Of a DNA stretch of 64,000 bases, positions 1 through 10,565 are shown in pieces. Below the pieces are notes generated by a model, which searched no databases, was not told the DNA's origin, and saw nothing but the letters and a program-made list of their open reading frames with translations. Numbering within the stretch: the stretch's first letter is position 1; the number at the start of each line of letters is the position of its first letter. The stretch is from Corynebacterium sp. Marseille-P4321 (GTDB lineage: Bacteria; Actinomycetota; Actinomycetes; Mycobacteriales; Mycobacteriaceae), in contig NZ_CAHJXO010000003.1 in the NCBI RefSeq assembly GCF_903645305.1, positions 1 to 64,000 of the forward strand. The letters run 5' to 3'. Both the position numbers and the translations under genes were made by a program.

Positions 1-94
1 GTGCAGCGGCTGCTGCGCTTGCCGGGGTGGCTTGCATGCCGGTGAGGGCAAGTGTTGCGGCCAGCACGGTGGCGATCGTGGTGCGCAGCGACAT
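1..94 (-). CDS. Secreted protein, N-terminal fragment (signal peptide only)
   Basis: Only the first 31 codons are in the window; the gene runs off the left edge. The ATG at 94 is preceded by a good ribosome-binding site, AAGGAGAG at about 103-110. The visible residues form a typical Sec signal peptide: short basic start (MSLRTT), hydrophobic core rich in Ala, Leu and Thr, and an alanine-rich end (TPASAAAA) that looks like a signal peptidase I site. There is no lipobox cysteine, so a secreted or later-anchored protein is likelier than a lipoprotein. The mature part is missing, so its function cannot be stated. Confidence 0.6.
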   Translation of the reverse strand, partial: MSLRTTIATVLAATLALTGMQATPASAAAAA

Positions 95-220
95 GATGGT
101 AGCTCTCCTTGAGGTGTGAACCCTTGAGGTGTGGACAAGGTGTGTTTCGTTGTTGACCCCAAGTTTATGCACCAGGTATGCGCAGGTAAAACGCTTGCCC
201 CGCGCACAAGAAAACGGCGT

Positions 221-541
221 GATCGTTGAACACTTCTTCCCGATTGTTCAACATGGTTAGGTATTTTGACGTGCGGATTGTTCAACCATCCGCCCCGGTG
301 CCGCGCGGTGTGCGGGGAAGTGTTGAACGATCAATCCGCAGTCGGGTGTGGATGGTTCAACAATCCCCAAAACTGCATAGTATGCACCCATTTACAACCC
401 TTACACCGGCCGCACCCTGAAACCCCGCGACCTGCGTGTTCTTCGAAGTGTGTACAACTCACCTGCCGTGGCGTGGTGACCTATAGGCGTTGCCTTAAGG
501 CGGTGGCGCGGGATTGTTGAAACATCGTGGGATTGTTCAAC
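221..541. repeat. Cluster of seven GGATTGTT(C/G)AAC(C/A)ATCC-type palindromes
   Basis: Copies seen: GATCGTTGAAC 221-231, GATTGTTCAAC 242-252, GGATTGTTCAACCATCC 275-291, GTTGAACGATC 322-332, GGATGGTTCAACAATCC 350-366, GGATTGTTGAAACATC 511-526 and GGATTGTTCAAC 530-541. Two are full 17-bp imperfect palindromes that differ only at the central C/G when one is reverse-complemented; the rest are shorter or less symmetric. The form resembles a multi-site operator for a dimeric repressor, but I do not recognise the binding protein. Confidence 0.7.
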
Positions 542-638
542 GCTTCCCCACACCCTACTACCCCCGCTATTTACCCCCGCCGGGGTGAGGGTCGGCTCAC
601 ACAACACCAACAACACCCCAAAACAAGGCCCCGGCACG

Positions 639-662
639 AAAAAAGGGCCCCACCAGGGGCCC
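639..662 (-). terminator. Rho-independent terminator of sigH-rshA
   Basis: A GC-rich hairpin has arms GGGCCCC (645-651) and GGGGCCC (656-662) with a four-base loop. On the minus strand it is followed by six T (644-639). It lies 25 bp past the rshA stop codon. Confidence 0.85.
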
Positions 663-686
663 AACAAAAGCAAGCGATTCAGCCGC

Positions 687-965
687 CTACCTGTACCGGA
701 TCTCCGTGTAGGAGATACGGGTAATAGAGGTGATGATGCGTTCACGCAGCGGCTCGGGTGCGCGGGCGTGTCCACAACAATCGCGCACCATAGCTCGTAC
801 TTCGAGCTCGGACTCGGCCCGCTGCGCGCATTCCGGGCAGTTCGCCACGGTGTTGCGGATGGTTTCGCGTCGCTCTTCGGTGGTGTCCGGGTCGAAGAGT
901 TCGCACAGCAGCAGGTGGGTTACTTCGCTTCCGCGCGGGTCTGCGTGGTTGTGTCCGGTGGCCAT
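687..965 (-). CDS. rshA: Anti-sigma factor RshA (zinc-associated anti-sigma family)
   Basis: A 92-residue protein encoded directly behind sigH; its ATG shares one base with the sigH TAA stop (TAATG), so the two should be translationally coupled and made in step. In related actinobacteria RshA binds SigH and lets go under disulfide or heat stress, using a zinc site of the HxxxCxxC type. Here the CPEC pair is present (about residues 44-47) and another cysteine lies at LLLCEL (about 21), but the position of the usual histidine four residues before CPEC is threonine (NTVANCPEC). Further Cys/His residues occur at DCCGH near residue 70. The product assignment rests mainly on size, position and the CxxC motif. 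Confidence 0.82.
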   Translation of the reverse strand: MATGHNHADPRGSEVTHLLLCELFDPDTTEERRETIRNTVANCPECAQRAESELEVRAMVRDCCGHARAPEPLRERIITSITRISYTEIRYR

Positions 966-1561
966 TACTGCTCCTTCGCATCCTGCATGTCTGCGTGGTC
1001 GAGGCCGATGCCTCGTTCTTGTGCCACGTCTTTCAACATGCCGCGTAGTTGTTTTCTTCCCCGGTGCAGCCGGCTCATCACAGTGCCGATGGGGATGTCC
1101 ATTACTTCGGCGATCTCTTTGTAGGCCAGCCCTTCGACGTCGGCGTAGTAAACCACCATGCGGTAGTCCTCGTTGAGTGCGTTGAGGGCGTCGGAGATGC
1201 GCGAGTTCGGCATGAGCTTCAGCGCTTCGACTTCCGCGGACTCGAGCCCTGTCGAGTCGTGGGATGAGGAGGTGTAGAGCTGGTTGTCTGTCACGTCGTC
1301 GGCGGAGGTGACCAGCGGGCGGCGCTGCTTTTTGCGGTAGGAGTTGATGTAGGTGTTGGTCATGATGCGGTACAGCCAGGCCTTCAGGTTGGTCCCAGGC
1401 TTGAAGCTGTCGAAGGCGTTGTAGGCCTTGAGATAAGTTTCCTGCACCAGATCCTCCGCGTCTTGGGGGTTGCGCGTCATGCGCAGCGCGCCGCCGTAGA
1501 GCTGGTCGAGGAGGGGCATTGCTTCCTCGGTAAAGCGCGACTTGAGGTCGGTATCCGGCAT
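965..1561 (-). CDS. sigH: RNA polymerase sigma factor SigH (ECF family)
   Basis: An ECF sigma factor of 198 residues. Region 2 is clear ([17 protein letters not shown], then [20 protein letters not shown]) and region 4 carries the helix-turn-helix ([28 protein letters not shown]). SigH directs the thiol-oxidative and heat stress response in corynebacteria and mycobacteria. Two ATG codons are possible; the one at 1561 sits exactly 7 bases after TACAAT (1574-1569) and so looks like a leaderless start. The upstream ATG at 1570 overlaps that hexamer and has no ribosome-binding site. The gene is divergent from ybaK and forms an operon with rshA. Confidence 0.93.
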   Translation of the reverse strand: MPDTDLKSRFTEEAMPLLDQLYGGALRMTRNPQDAEDLVQETYLKAYNAFDSFKPGTNLKAWLYRIMTNTYINSYRKKQRRPLVTSADDVTDNQLYTSSSHDSTGLESAEVEALKLMPNSRISDALNALNEDYRMVVYYADVEGLAYKEIAEVMDIPIGTVMSRLHRGRKQLRGMLKDVAQERGIGLDHADMQDAKEQ

Positions 1562-1595
1562 GCCCGCCATTGTAGGTCACGGCTACGCTTGCCCC
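1562..1595. promoter_or_regulatory. Divergent leaderless promoters of sigH and ybaK
   Basis: Only 34 bp separate the two start codons. On the minus strand TACAAT (1574-1569) lies 7 bases before the sigH ATG. On the plus strand TACGCT (1584-1589) lies 6 bases before the ybaK ATG. Neither gene has a Shine-Dalgarno sequence. Confidence 0.6.
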
Positions 1596-2060
1596 ATGGC
1601 AGCTAAGACTCGGGCGTTAAGCGCCGTGAAGGATGTGCGACACGAGGTGCTCACGTATGAGCCGTCGCAGGACAATTTCGGCCAGCATGCGGCGATTGAG
1701 CTGGGTTTGAACGAAGACGGGGTGTTAAAGACGCTGGTTGTCGCGCACGAGCGGGAACTCGCGGTGTGTTGCGTGCCGGTCTCCGGTCACTTGTCGCTCA
1801 AGCACGCGGCGAAGGCGCTGGGTTGGAAGCGCGCGGAGATGGCGGAGCCTGCGAAGGCGCAGCGCGCCACGGGGTATGTGGTGGGCGGCATTTCGCCGCT
1901 CGGCATGTTGCAAAAATTGCAGGTGCTTATCGACGCTTCCGTGCGCGACCTTCCCACCATCACCGTCTCAGCCGGCCAACGCGGCCTTTCAGTGCAGCTT
2001 GCACCGGCCGACCTGGCAGAGCTCACGGGCGGCGAGTTCGCCGACATCAGCGCCCCATAA
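1596..2060 (+). CDS. ybaK: Cys-tRNA(Pro)/Cys-tRNA(Cys) deacylase, YbaK/EbsC type
   Basis: A 154-residue single-domain protein of the YbaK/ProRS-editing family, which hydrolyses mischarged Cys-tRNA(Pro). Typical family stretches are the early DVRHEVLTYEP strand, the central lysine-containing KTLVV segment, the YVVGGISPLG loop (about residues 92-101) and the VSAGQRGLSVQLAPADL C-terminal part. The ATG at 1596 is chosen because a TACGCT -10 element lies 6 bases upstream and longer in-frame starts run back into the sigH coding region. The 3' end overlaps the convergent SRAP gene by 14 bp. Confidence 0.9.
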   Translation: MAAKTRALSAVKDVRHEVLTYEPSQDNFGQHAAIELGLNEDGVLKTLVVAHERELAVCCVPVSGHLSLKHAAKALGWKRAEMAEPAKAQRATGYVVGGISPLGMLQKLQVLIDASVRDLPTITVSAGQRGLSVQLAPADLAELTGGEFADISAP

Positions 2061-2712
2061 GCCCAGTCAACTCCGCGTAATCGTTTCGCACGTTGCCTAC
2101 TTCCTGCGCGGCTTCGTTCCACACAAACTCGCCGGCGACCCGCGACGGGTGCACGAGCGCGAGCGCTTCATCAGGGGTGCCTTCCACCCAGGTGCGGATC
2201 TCGTCGCGCCGCAGGAAAAGCGGCAGACGGTGGTGCAGCCACGCCATGTTTTCGGTGGCTTCGGTGGTCACCATTGTCGTCGATAAGCGTTCAAGCCCTG
2301 TGCCCCACAATGCAGCCGCGTATAGCAAACCTTCCTGCGGGCGGACGTAGTACGGCTGCTTGCGGCCTTCTTCCTGCTTCCACTCGTAGTAGCCGTCGAG
2401 GACCATCAGCCCGCGGCGCAACTTGAAGGCGGAGCGGAACGAGGGCTTCTCCGCCACCGTCTCGCCGCGTGCGTTGAACAGCGGCGGGCCTTGTTCGTCT
2501 TTTTTCCATGCGGGGATAAGGCCCCACCGGGCGGCGTCGATACGCGCCTGCACGCCCTCGAACCTAATCAGCGGCACCTGCTGGGTCGGCGCGATGTTGT
2601 AGCGCGGCGGCGGGGTGCCGTCGGGTGCGTCGACCGATTCGACACCGGGGAGCGCGGCCACCTCGTCGTAGAGGTCTTGGCCGGTGGTGAAGAGAACAAA
2701 GCGTCCGCACAT
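2047..2712 (-). CDS. SOS response-associated peptidase (SRAP/HMCES/YedK family)
   Basis: A 221-residue SRAP-domain protein. The family forms a thiazolidine crosslink with abasic sites in single-stranded DNA and so shields them during replication. All key residues are visible: Cys2 (MCGRF), NIAPTQQ (about 39-45), the glutamate in GYYEW (about 108) and the histidine in HHRLPLFL (about 160). The ATG at 2712 must be the start because the catalytic Cys has to be residue 2. TAATAA lies 7 bases upstream, so the mRNA is probably leaderless. It is divergent from aroA with 18 bp between start codons. Confidence 0.93.
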   Translation of the reverse strand: MCGRFVLFTTGQDLYDEVAALPGVESVDAPDGTPPPRYNIAPTQQVPLIRFEGVQARIDAARWGLIPAWKKDEQGPPLFNARGETVAEKPSFRSAFKLRRGLMVLDGYYEWKQEEGRKQPYYVRPQEGLLYAAALWGTGLERLSTTMVTTEATENMAWLHHRLPLFLRRDEIRTWVEGTPDEALALVHPSRVAGEFVWNEAAQEVGNVRNDYAELTGLMGR

Positions 2713-2730
2713 ACCTCTATTATTATCCGC
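2713..2730. promoter_or_regulatory. 18-bp bidirectional promoter, SRAP gene and aroA
   Basis: The entire intergenic space is 18 bp. TATTAT (2718-2723, plus strand) ends 7 bases before the aroA ATG, and TAATAA (2725-2720, minus strand) ends 7 bases before the SRAP ATG, so the two -10 hexamers overlap. The -35 regions must lie inside the opposite coding sequence. Confidence 0.6.
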
Positions 2731-3999
2731 ATGACGCAAGCGTGGCCCGCCCCCTACTGCCCCACCCCGATCACCCACACGCAATCGGTGCCGGGTTCGA
2801 AGTCGATGACCAACCGCGCGTACGTGCTCGCGGCGCTCGCGGACGGGCCGTCGACCATTACCGGCGCGCTGCGCTCGCGCGACACGGACCTTATGGAGGG
2901 CGCACTGGAGGCCATGGGCGTGGGCTTCGCGCACGAGGGCGACACCATCACCGTCACCCCGGGCGAGCTGCGCGGCGCGGAGGTTGACTGCGGGTTGGCT
3001 GGCACGGTCATGCGGTTCGTGCCGCCGGTTGCGGCGTTCGCGCAGGGGCAGACGCTTTTCGACGGTGACACGCACGCCCGCACCCGCCCCATGGGCACCA
3101 TCCTCGAGGCACTGCGGGGCCTCGGCGTGAGCGTTGCCGGCGACGCGCTGCCGTTTACCGTGCACGGCACCGGCGAGGCCGAGGGCGGCGAAGTGGACAT
3201 CGACGCGTCCGGTTCCTCCCAATTCGTCTCCGGGTTGCTGCTATCCGCGCCGCGGTTCACGCGCGGGGTGCGCATCCGCCACACCGGTCGCACGCTGCCG
3301 TCTACACCGCACATCGAGATGACGGTAGCCATGCTCGCGGATGCCGGCGTGGAGGTGGACGCAGGCCGCGACAGCTGGGCCGTGGCACCCCAGCCGATCC
3401 GCGGGCGCCACTGGGCGATCGAGCCGGACCTTTCCAACGCCGCGCCGTTCCTCGCCGCAGCAGCAGTCACGGGCGGAGAGGTGCGCATCCCTGGCTGGCC
3501 CACGCGCACCACACAGCCGGGCGCAGCGATAATGAGCATCTTGGAGCGCATGGGCTGCGAAGCTGAGTTGGTCGCCGATGGCGCGGAGCACCAGTTGCGG
3601 GTGCGTGGGCCGCAGCCGGGCAGGCTGGAGGGCATCCGCATCGACATGGGTGACATCGGCGAGCTCACCCCCACCGTCGCGGCGGTCGCGGCGCTGGCCA
3701 GCACGCCCAGCGAGCTCACCGGCATCGCGCACCTGCGCGGGCACGAGACGGATAGGCTGGCGGCGCTCACGCGCGAGATCAACAACCTCGGCGGGGCATG
3801 CGAGGAGCTTTCCGACGGGCTCCGCATCCAACCCGCCACCCTCCGCGGCGGGCTGTGGCACAGCTACGACGACCACCGGATGGCCACCGCTGGCGCGATC
3901 ATAGGCCTGGTCACCGACGGCGTGGAGGTGGAGAACATCGACACAACGTCGAAGACGCTCCCAGGGTTTGCCGACATGTGGCAGGAGATGGTGCGTTAG
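2731..3999 (+). CDS. aroA: 3-phosphoshikimate 1-carboxyvinyltransferase (EPSP synthase)
   Basis: A 422-residue EPSP synthase, the sixth enzyme of the shikimate pathway, joining phosphoenolpyruvate to shikimate-3-phosphate. Visible signatures are the N-terminal [19 protein letters not shown] substrate-binding motif (about 22-40), GLAGTVMRF (about 89-97, the usual GNAGT motif with a changed first residue), [13 protein letters not shown] (about 160-172) and the C-terminal [12 protein letters not shown]. Length is normal. The start follows a leaderless-type promoter (TATTAT then 7 bases). The stop codon overlaps the rsgA GTG (TAGTG), so the two genes form a coupled operon. Confidence 0.96.
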   Translation: MTQAWPAPYCPTPITHTQSVPGSKSMTNRAYVLAALADGPSTITGALRSRDTDLMEGALEAMGVGFAHEGDTITVTPGELRGAEVDCGLAGTVMRFVPPVAAFAQGQTLFDGDTHARTRPMGTILEALRGLGVSVAGDALPFTVHGTGEAEGGEVDIDASGSSQFVSGLLLSAPRFTRGVRIRHTGRTLPSTPHIEMTVAMLADAGVEVDAGRDSWAVAPQPIRGRHWAIEPDLSNAAPFLAAAAVTGGEVRIPGWPTRTTQPGAAIMSILERMGCEAELVADGAEHQLRVRGPQPGRLEGIRIDMGDIGELTPTVAAVAALASTPSELTGIAHLRGHETDRLAALTREINNLGGACEELSDGLRIQPATLRGGLWHSYDDHRMATAGAIIGLVTDGVEVENIDTTSKTLPGFADMWQEMVR

Positions 4000-5021
4000 T
4001 GGGGCGCAGCTTTTCCGATTACGACGAATCCGATGTGCGGGTGCGCCCCGGCAAGAGCAAACGCCCTCGCTCGAAGAACCGCCCCACCCACGACGACGCG
4101 CAGTTCGGCATGGTCGTGGCGAAGGACCGCGGGCGCTGGGGAGTGGTGTTGGATTCCGGCACACGCGTACAGTGCACCCGCGCCCGCGATCTCAAGCGGG
4201 TCTCCATTGAGGTCGGCGACCGTGTCGGCGTGGTGGGCGATACCTCAGGGGCGAAGGACACGCTTGCGCGCATCGTCAAGCGCGAGGACCGCACTTCGGT
4301 GCTGCGCCGTACAGCGGACGACACGGACCCCTACGAGCGCATCATTGTGGCCAACGCGGAGCTTTTGCTCATTGTTGTTGCCGCTGCGGATCCGCCGCCG
4401 CGCACCGGGTTCGTCGAACGCGCGCTCATCGCCGCGTTCGTCGGTGGGGTCACGCCGGTGGTGTGCGTGACCAAGTCTGACTTGGCCGACCCGTCCGAGT
4501 TCGAGCGAGAGCTCGCCGCCATGGGCGTGGAGGTATTGCGCACCGGCGTCGAAGATGGCGTGGAGACGCTGCGCGAGCTGATCGCCGGACGTGTCAGCGC
4601 GCTCATCGGGCACTCCGGTGTGGGCAAGTCGACGCTGGTCAACCGCATCGTGCCCGAAGCGCAGCGCGAGACAGGCGAAGTCTCTGGTGTGGGCAAGGGA
4701 CGCCACACCTCTACGCAGTCGGTGGCGTTCGCGTTGCCTGGCGGCGGTTGGATCATCGACACCCCCGGCATTCGCTCCTTCGGCCTGGCGCATGTCTCGC
4801 CCGAGGAGATCGTGCAGGTCTTCCCCGACCTAGAGGAAGCGGCTCAGAACTGCCCGCGGGGCTGCACCCACCTCGGACCGCCAGCGGACCCGGAATGCGC
4901 GTGGGATGAGCTCGACCCGGGATCCCCCACCGGGCGGCGCGCTGGCGCGGTGCGCGGCCTTTTAGAGGCGCTGCACGCGAACAACGAGTGGGAGCTAAAG
5001 CAGCTCGATGATAAACGGTAG
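3999..5021 (+). CDS. rsgA: Ribosome small subunit-dependent GTPase RsgA
   Basis: A 340-residue circularly permuted GTPase that checks late 30S ribosome assembly. Domains in order: N-terminal OB-like RNA-binding part (about 30-95), then the permuted G domain with G4 first (TKSD, about 156), G1 (GHSGVGKST, about 200), G2-like threonines (KGRHTST) and G3 (DTPG, about 249). A zinc-binding tail follows, with cysteines and histidine in NCPRGCTHLG and PEC. The GTG start overlaps the aroA stop; the long basic N-terminus is common in actinobacterial RsgA. The 3' end overlaps the opposing DUF6912 gene by 27 bp. Confidence 0.94.
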   Translation: MGRSFSDYDESDVRVRPGKSKRPRSKNRPTHDDAQFGMVVAKDRGRWGVVLDSGTRVQCTRARDLKRVSIEVGDRVGVVGDTSGAKDTLARIVKREDRTSVLRRTADDTDPYERIIVANAELLLIVVAAADPPPRTGFVERALIAAFVGGVTPVVCVTKSDLADPSEFERELAAMGVEVLRTGVEDGVETLRELIAGRVSALIGHSGVGKSTLVNRIVPEAQRETGEVSGVGKGRHTSTQSVAFALPGGGWIIDTPGIRSFGLAHVSPEEIVQVFPDLEEAAQNCPRGCTHLGPPADPECAWDELDPGSPTGRRAGAVRGLLEALHANNEWELKQLDDKR

Positions 5022-5489
5022 CTCCGACGGGTCGTAAAAGGCCATGTAGTTGTCCTGGGCGTCGCCGACGATAAGCTCTGCGTCCTCGTCGCCGAGATCG
5101 GCGGCGTCCACAACTTCGATCGCTTTGGCTGTGGCTTCCTCAGCTTCTGCGATATCCACGTGGATCGCCGCGACCTGCTCAAGTGCCACCGGGCCAGCCA
5201 GACGCACGACCGATTCGCCCATGTCCGGTTCTTCGGTCGCCTCCACGTCCGCAGAGACCACCACGCGGCGGTGCGGGAAACGTTCCTCGTCCCCGATGGC
5301 CAGAAGACGGATCGAGGCCAAAGCGGCGTCATCGAACGCGACGGCCTCAATCTCTTCCTCGTCGCCCGAGGTGAAGAACTCGTGCAGCGCCTTCGTCGCC
5401 GCGAAGCCCCAGCCGCTGCGGGCGTGGATGATTTCGTTTTCGTGCAGCGCGGCGAGCATGCCGAAGGTGGCGGGGATGTAAACGCGCAC
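4995..5489 (-). CDS. DUF6912 family protein
   Basis: A 164-residue acidic protein of a conserved actinobacterial family of unknown function, found next to aroA/rsgA. The family-like N-terminus MRVYIPAT is present, the middle is a strand-rich region (RRVVVSADV) and the end reads FYDPSELPFIIELL. No catalytic motif, signal peptide or membrane segment is visible. The GTG start at 5489 shares a base with the stop of the upstream HAD gene (TAGTG), so the pair is probably one operon. The 3' end runs 27 bp into the convergent rsgA gene. Confidence 0.75.
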   Translation of the reverse strand: MRVYIPATFGMLAALHENEIIHARSGWGFAATKALHEFFTSGDEEEIEAVAFDDAALASIRLLAIGDEERFPHRRVVVSADVEATEEPDMGESVVRLAGPVALEQVAAIHVDIAEAEEATAKAIEVVDAADLGDEDAELIVGDAQDNYMAFYDPSELPFIIELL

Positions 5490-5902
5490 TAGAACTCGCC
5501 CTCGATGTCGAACAGGGACTGGATCTCCACGGCGGTGCGTTCGAACGCGGTGTGCAGGATGCCGATCATGCTGTACTCCACGGCCGCGCGGACGTTCATG
5601 ATGTCGTCATCGATCATCACGCAGTCCCCGAGTTCCTGGCCCACCGCATCCGCGGCTGCTTGGAACGCGGCGAGCTCCGGCTTCTCCGCCCCGATCTCGC
5701 CTGAAAGCACCACTGCATCCACCACGCCGCGGAACTCCCACTCGCGGATGGCGTCGGCCGTCTCGCCTTCTGCCTTCTCGTTGGACAGGATGGCCACCGA
5801 AACGTCGTTAGCCTTGACCGCCTCGATGAGAGCCTGCCAGCGCTGCTGGTCTTCGGTGCCCATGTCAAGGACGCCCGCGTAATCGATGATCAGTCCCTCC
5901 AC
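5489..5902 (-). CDS. Small HAD-family hydrolase
   Basis: A 137-residue HAD-like protein. The nucleophile motif is DYAGVLD near residue 7, where the usual DxDG pattern is changed; then come SNEK (motif II, about 41), EKPE (motif III lysine, about 74) and DDD (motif IV, about 98). There is no cap domain, so a phosphatase acting on a large or protein substrate is possible; the real substrate cannot be read from the sequence. The GTG start follows AAGGAAGG with about 8 bases spacing. It heads a two-gene operon with the DUF6912 gene. Confidence 0.7.
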   Translation of the reverse strand: MEGLIIDYAGVLDMGTEDQQRWQALIEAVKANDVSVAILSNEKAEGETADAIREWEFRGVVDAVVLSGEIGAEKPELAAFQAAADAVGQELGDCVMIDDDIMNVRAAVEYSMIGILHTAFERTAVEIQSLFDIEGEF

Positions 5903-5977
5903 CTGAAACCTTCCTTTCGCAATGATTGCGCACTGTAGTGAACACCCCCTTGTGCTGGGGTGGCGTAAACGTGGACA

Positions 5978-6435
5978 ATGATACCTACCCCGCCGCGCGC
6001 CCGCCCCCTGCTACCACTGCACGCAGAAAGGGCTTTCACACCTGCCATGCGCTACACCGCACCGGGACACCAACACATCGAGCTGCTCGTGCCGCGCACA
6101 CCCACACCATCGGCCGCCGCAACCACGCCAAGACCCACGCCGGCGCTCCCGCCAAAGCCGCGGGGCATGGAGCCGCTCATCCACCAAGCCATCGACGCCG
6201 CGCTCGGCGGACGCAACCCCGCCGCCCAGATGACCAAAAGCTTCGTGCCCGCAGTCCGCGCACACATCCGTGCGCAGCAACGCAAACGCGCAAACGCCCC
6301 CGCGGGCCAGGTGAAAGTGGTCACCTGCCATGCCCGCGAGGGCGGAGAGTACTTCGGCACCGTGGACGCGGCCGGTCGGCGCCACGCCTACGTCGCCCGC
6401 GTCGAAGGCGGCAAACTGGTGTCGTTCCGGGTGCT

Positions 6436-6439
<4 letters not shown>
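5978..6439 (+). CDS. Rv3235 family protein (DUF6459)
   Basis: A 153-residue Ala/Pro/Arg-rich protein with a disordered, proline-rich first half and a conserved C-terminal domain (about 70-153: [34 protein letters not shown] is the core, seen in pieces). It matches in composition and position the actinobacterial family lying beside secA. The function is unknown. The start is uncertain: ATG at 5978 gives the longest form and ATG at 6048 (MRYTAPGH) is the main alternative; neither has a strong ribosome-binding site. The 3' end overlaps secA by 4 bp, tail to tail. Confidence 0.65.
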
Positions 6440-9006
<2,567 letters not shown>

Positions 9007-9061
9007 TGTGGGATCCTTTACAACGATTTGTGCGGTATCAACCCGTCATTGTACGCACGCA

Positions 9062-9072
9062 GCTTATCGACG
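9062..9072 (-). repeat. Intergenic copy of the CGTCGATAAGC word
   Basis: One of 22 exact copies of the 11-mer in this window. It lies between secA and the hpf terminator, outside any coding region. Confidence 0.8.
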
Positions 9073-9087
9073 CCCAAAGGGTGCGAA

Positions 9088-9115
9088 ACGGCGCCGCCCA
9101 AACAGGCGGCGCCGT
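9088..9115 (-). terminator. Terminator-like hairpin downstream of hpf
   Basis: An inverted repeat of 11 bp (ACGGCGCCGCC and GGCGGCGCCGT) around a 6-base loop sits just after the hpf stop. The downstream T-run is weak (GTTTCG on the minus strand), so termination may be partial. Confidence 0.6.
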
Positions 9116-9128
9116 GTGACCTTAAGCC

Positions 9129-9830
9129 TTAGTCCTCTTCGGCTCGAATCTCTTCTTCGCTTGCCAGCTCGATGAGGCCGTAGTCGAACGCGTGGCGGCG
9201 GTACACCACGGCGGGACGCTGGGTCTCCTCGTCGATGAACAGGTAGAAGTCGTGGCCCACCAGCTCCATCTCTGACAACGCCTCGTCCACACTGATCGGG
9301 GTGTTCGGGTGCAGCTTGGTGCGCACGATCTGGCCCGGGGCGAGGTCGTCGACCTGATCTTCGTACGGGTCAACGTCGTACTTGCCCGGCTTCTCCTCCG
9401 CCGCCTTCGCAGCTGCCTCGCGCTCCAGCTCCGCGGCCATTACGCCGGTGGACTTCGGAGCGCGGTGGCCGGAAAGCGAAATCTCGCGGCGCGCCTTCAC
9501 CTTGCGCAGGGAGCGCTCCAGCTTGCCCACCGCCGATTCCAGCGCCGCGTAGAAGCTGTCCTCCTTCGCCTCGGCGCGAGCCAGGTGGCCGGAGCCGGTG
9601 GCAGTGATCTGGATGCGGTTGGCCTGCGCCTCACGGCGCGGGTTCGGCTCGTGCTTGAGCTCCACGGTGAAGTGGTTGAGCGACGGGTCAAGCTTCTCAA
9701 TCTTGGCGAGCTTGCCGTATACGCGTTCCTGGAAGTGCTCCGGAACCTCAACGTTGCGACCGGTGATGGTCACCTGGGCGTCCGGGCTGAGCGCCTCGTT
9801 TGCTGCGCTGTTTTGCTCTGCAGAAGTCAT
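9129..9830 (-). CDS. hpf: Long-form ribosome hibernation promoting factor
   Basis: A 233-residue long-type HPF, which binds the decoding centre and dimerises 70S ribosomes in stationary phase. The N-terminal S30AE domain (about 18-120; ITGRNVEVPEHFQERV) is followed by a linker and the C-terminal dimerisation domain (about 175-233; IVRTKLHPNTPISVDEAL, DFYLFIDEET). The ATG at 9830 is preferred over the TTG two codons upstream because AGGGAGG lies 7 bases before it. A TATAGT -10 candidate on the minus strand at 9875-9870 suggests its own promoter. Confidence 0.95.
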   Translation of the reverse strand: MTSAEQNSAANEALSPDAQVTITGRNVEVPEHFQERVYGKLAKIEKLDPSLNHFTVELKHEPNPRREAQANRIQITATGSGHLARAEAKEDSFYAALESAVGKLERSLRKVKARREISLSGHRAPKSTGVMAAELEREAAAKAAEEKPGKYDVDPYEDQVDDLAPGQIVRTKLHPNTPISVDEALSEMELVGHDFYLFIDEETQRPAVVYRRHAFDYGLIELASEEEIRAEED

Positions 9831-9869
9831 CTGCAACCTCCCTAGGTCGTAGGAACTGTGTCACCAACC

Positions 9870-9875
9870 ACTATA
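9870..9875 (-). promoter_or_regulatory. Candidate -10 element for hpf
   Basis: TATAGT read on the minus strand lies about 40 bases before the hpf start. No convincing -35 hexamer stands at a normal distance, so the assignment is tentative. Confidence 0.35.
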
Positions 9876-9931
9876 CAACTGGTTATGACCAATGTGACGA
9901 AGACCCCTGTGGGCCTGCTGTGAGTTGCCGG

Positions 9932-10558
9932 TCACGCCACACAGATCGCCACGCACGCGGCGACGTCAGCGCCGGAAGCGATGAGTAGCGCCGCGCTCGC
10001 CTGGAGGGTTGCGCCGGTGGTCACGACATCGTCGACAAGCACGAGCCTGCCCGCCGGCACCCCGCGCAGCCGCACCGCGCCAGAGAGGTTCGCCCTGCGT
10101 CCGGCTTCGTCGAGGCCCGACTGATCCGCCGTGCCGGCTTCGAGGCGAAGCACCGGGGCCACTTTTCGCCCGGTGGCGCGGCAGAGTTGCTCGACCGGGT
10201 CTCCCCCGCGCTCGCGCGCCGAGCGCTCCCGCGTCGGCGCGGGCACGAGCACCGCGTCGGCCGGGATCTCGCCGCGCGCCTCCAGGTACGCGAGCGCTGC
10301 GTCGAGCACCGCCCCCACGTGCGGCCGCACCGCCAAATGGCGACGTTCTTTCATCGCCAACACCACGCCCCGGTGCGCGCCCGCGTACGGCCCGAGCGCA
10401 AACACCGGCGCGTGCGCCGGGGTGTTCGGAAAGACCCGGCGCGGCGGCACGGCGAGCTCTCGCTTACACGCGGCGCACAGCATCTCGCCCGCCGCGCCGC
10501 AGCCGGCGCAGCGCTTCGGCAGCACCAGCTCGGATACCGCCGCGCTCCACCCCGTCAC
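9932..10558 (-). CDS. comF: ComF family protein (phosphoribosyltransferase fold)
   Basis: A protein of about 208 residues. It has an N-terminal zinc ribbon (CAGC then CAAC, about 18-37) and a C-terminal type I phosphoribosyltransferase domain with the PRPP loop LVLVDDVVTTGATL (about 175-188). ComF proteins are needed for DNA uptake in competent bacteria, but the family is universal in actinobacteria, where its role is unclear. It follows lpqB by 7 bp. The GTG at 10558 has a GGAAGG that lies too close; GTG at 10525 (SELVLPKRCAGC) is an equally reasonable start. Confidence 0.85.
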   Translation of the reverse strand: MTGWSAAVSELVLPKRCAGCGAAGEMLCAACKRELAVPPRRVFPNTPAHAPVFALGPYAGAHRGVVLAMKERRHLAVRPHVGAVLDAALAYLEARGEIPADAVLVPAPTRERSARERGGDPVEQLCRATGRKVAPVLRLEAGTADQSGLDEAGRRANLSGAVRLRGVPAGRLVLVDDVVTTGATLQASAALLIASGADVAACVAICVA

Positions 10559-10565
10559 CTTCCGA

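Larger units (their letters stand above)
95..686. other. 592-bp non-coding region with a palindrome cluster
   Basis: No convincing gene lies here; short open frames have no ribosome-binding site or family resemblance. The region holds the 5' end of the leftmost gene, a cluster of seven GTTGAAC/GTTCAAC-centred palindromes or half-sites between 221 and 541, and the sigH-rshA terminator at 639-662. Base composition around the palindromes is less GC-rich than in the neighbouring genes. Confidence 0.7.

Noticed and set aside
226..775. Several short open frames in the left non-coding region
   Set aside because: They run through the palindrome cluster or the terminator, lack ribosome-binding sites and overlap rshA on the wrong strand.
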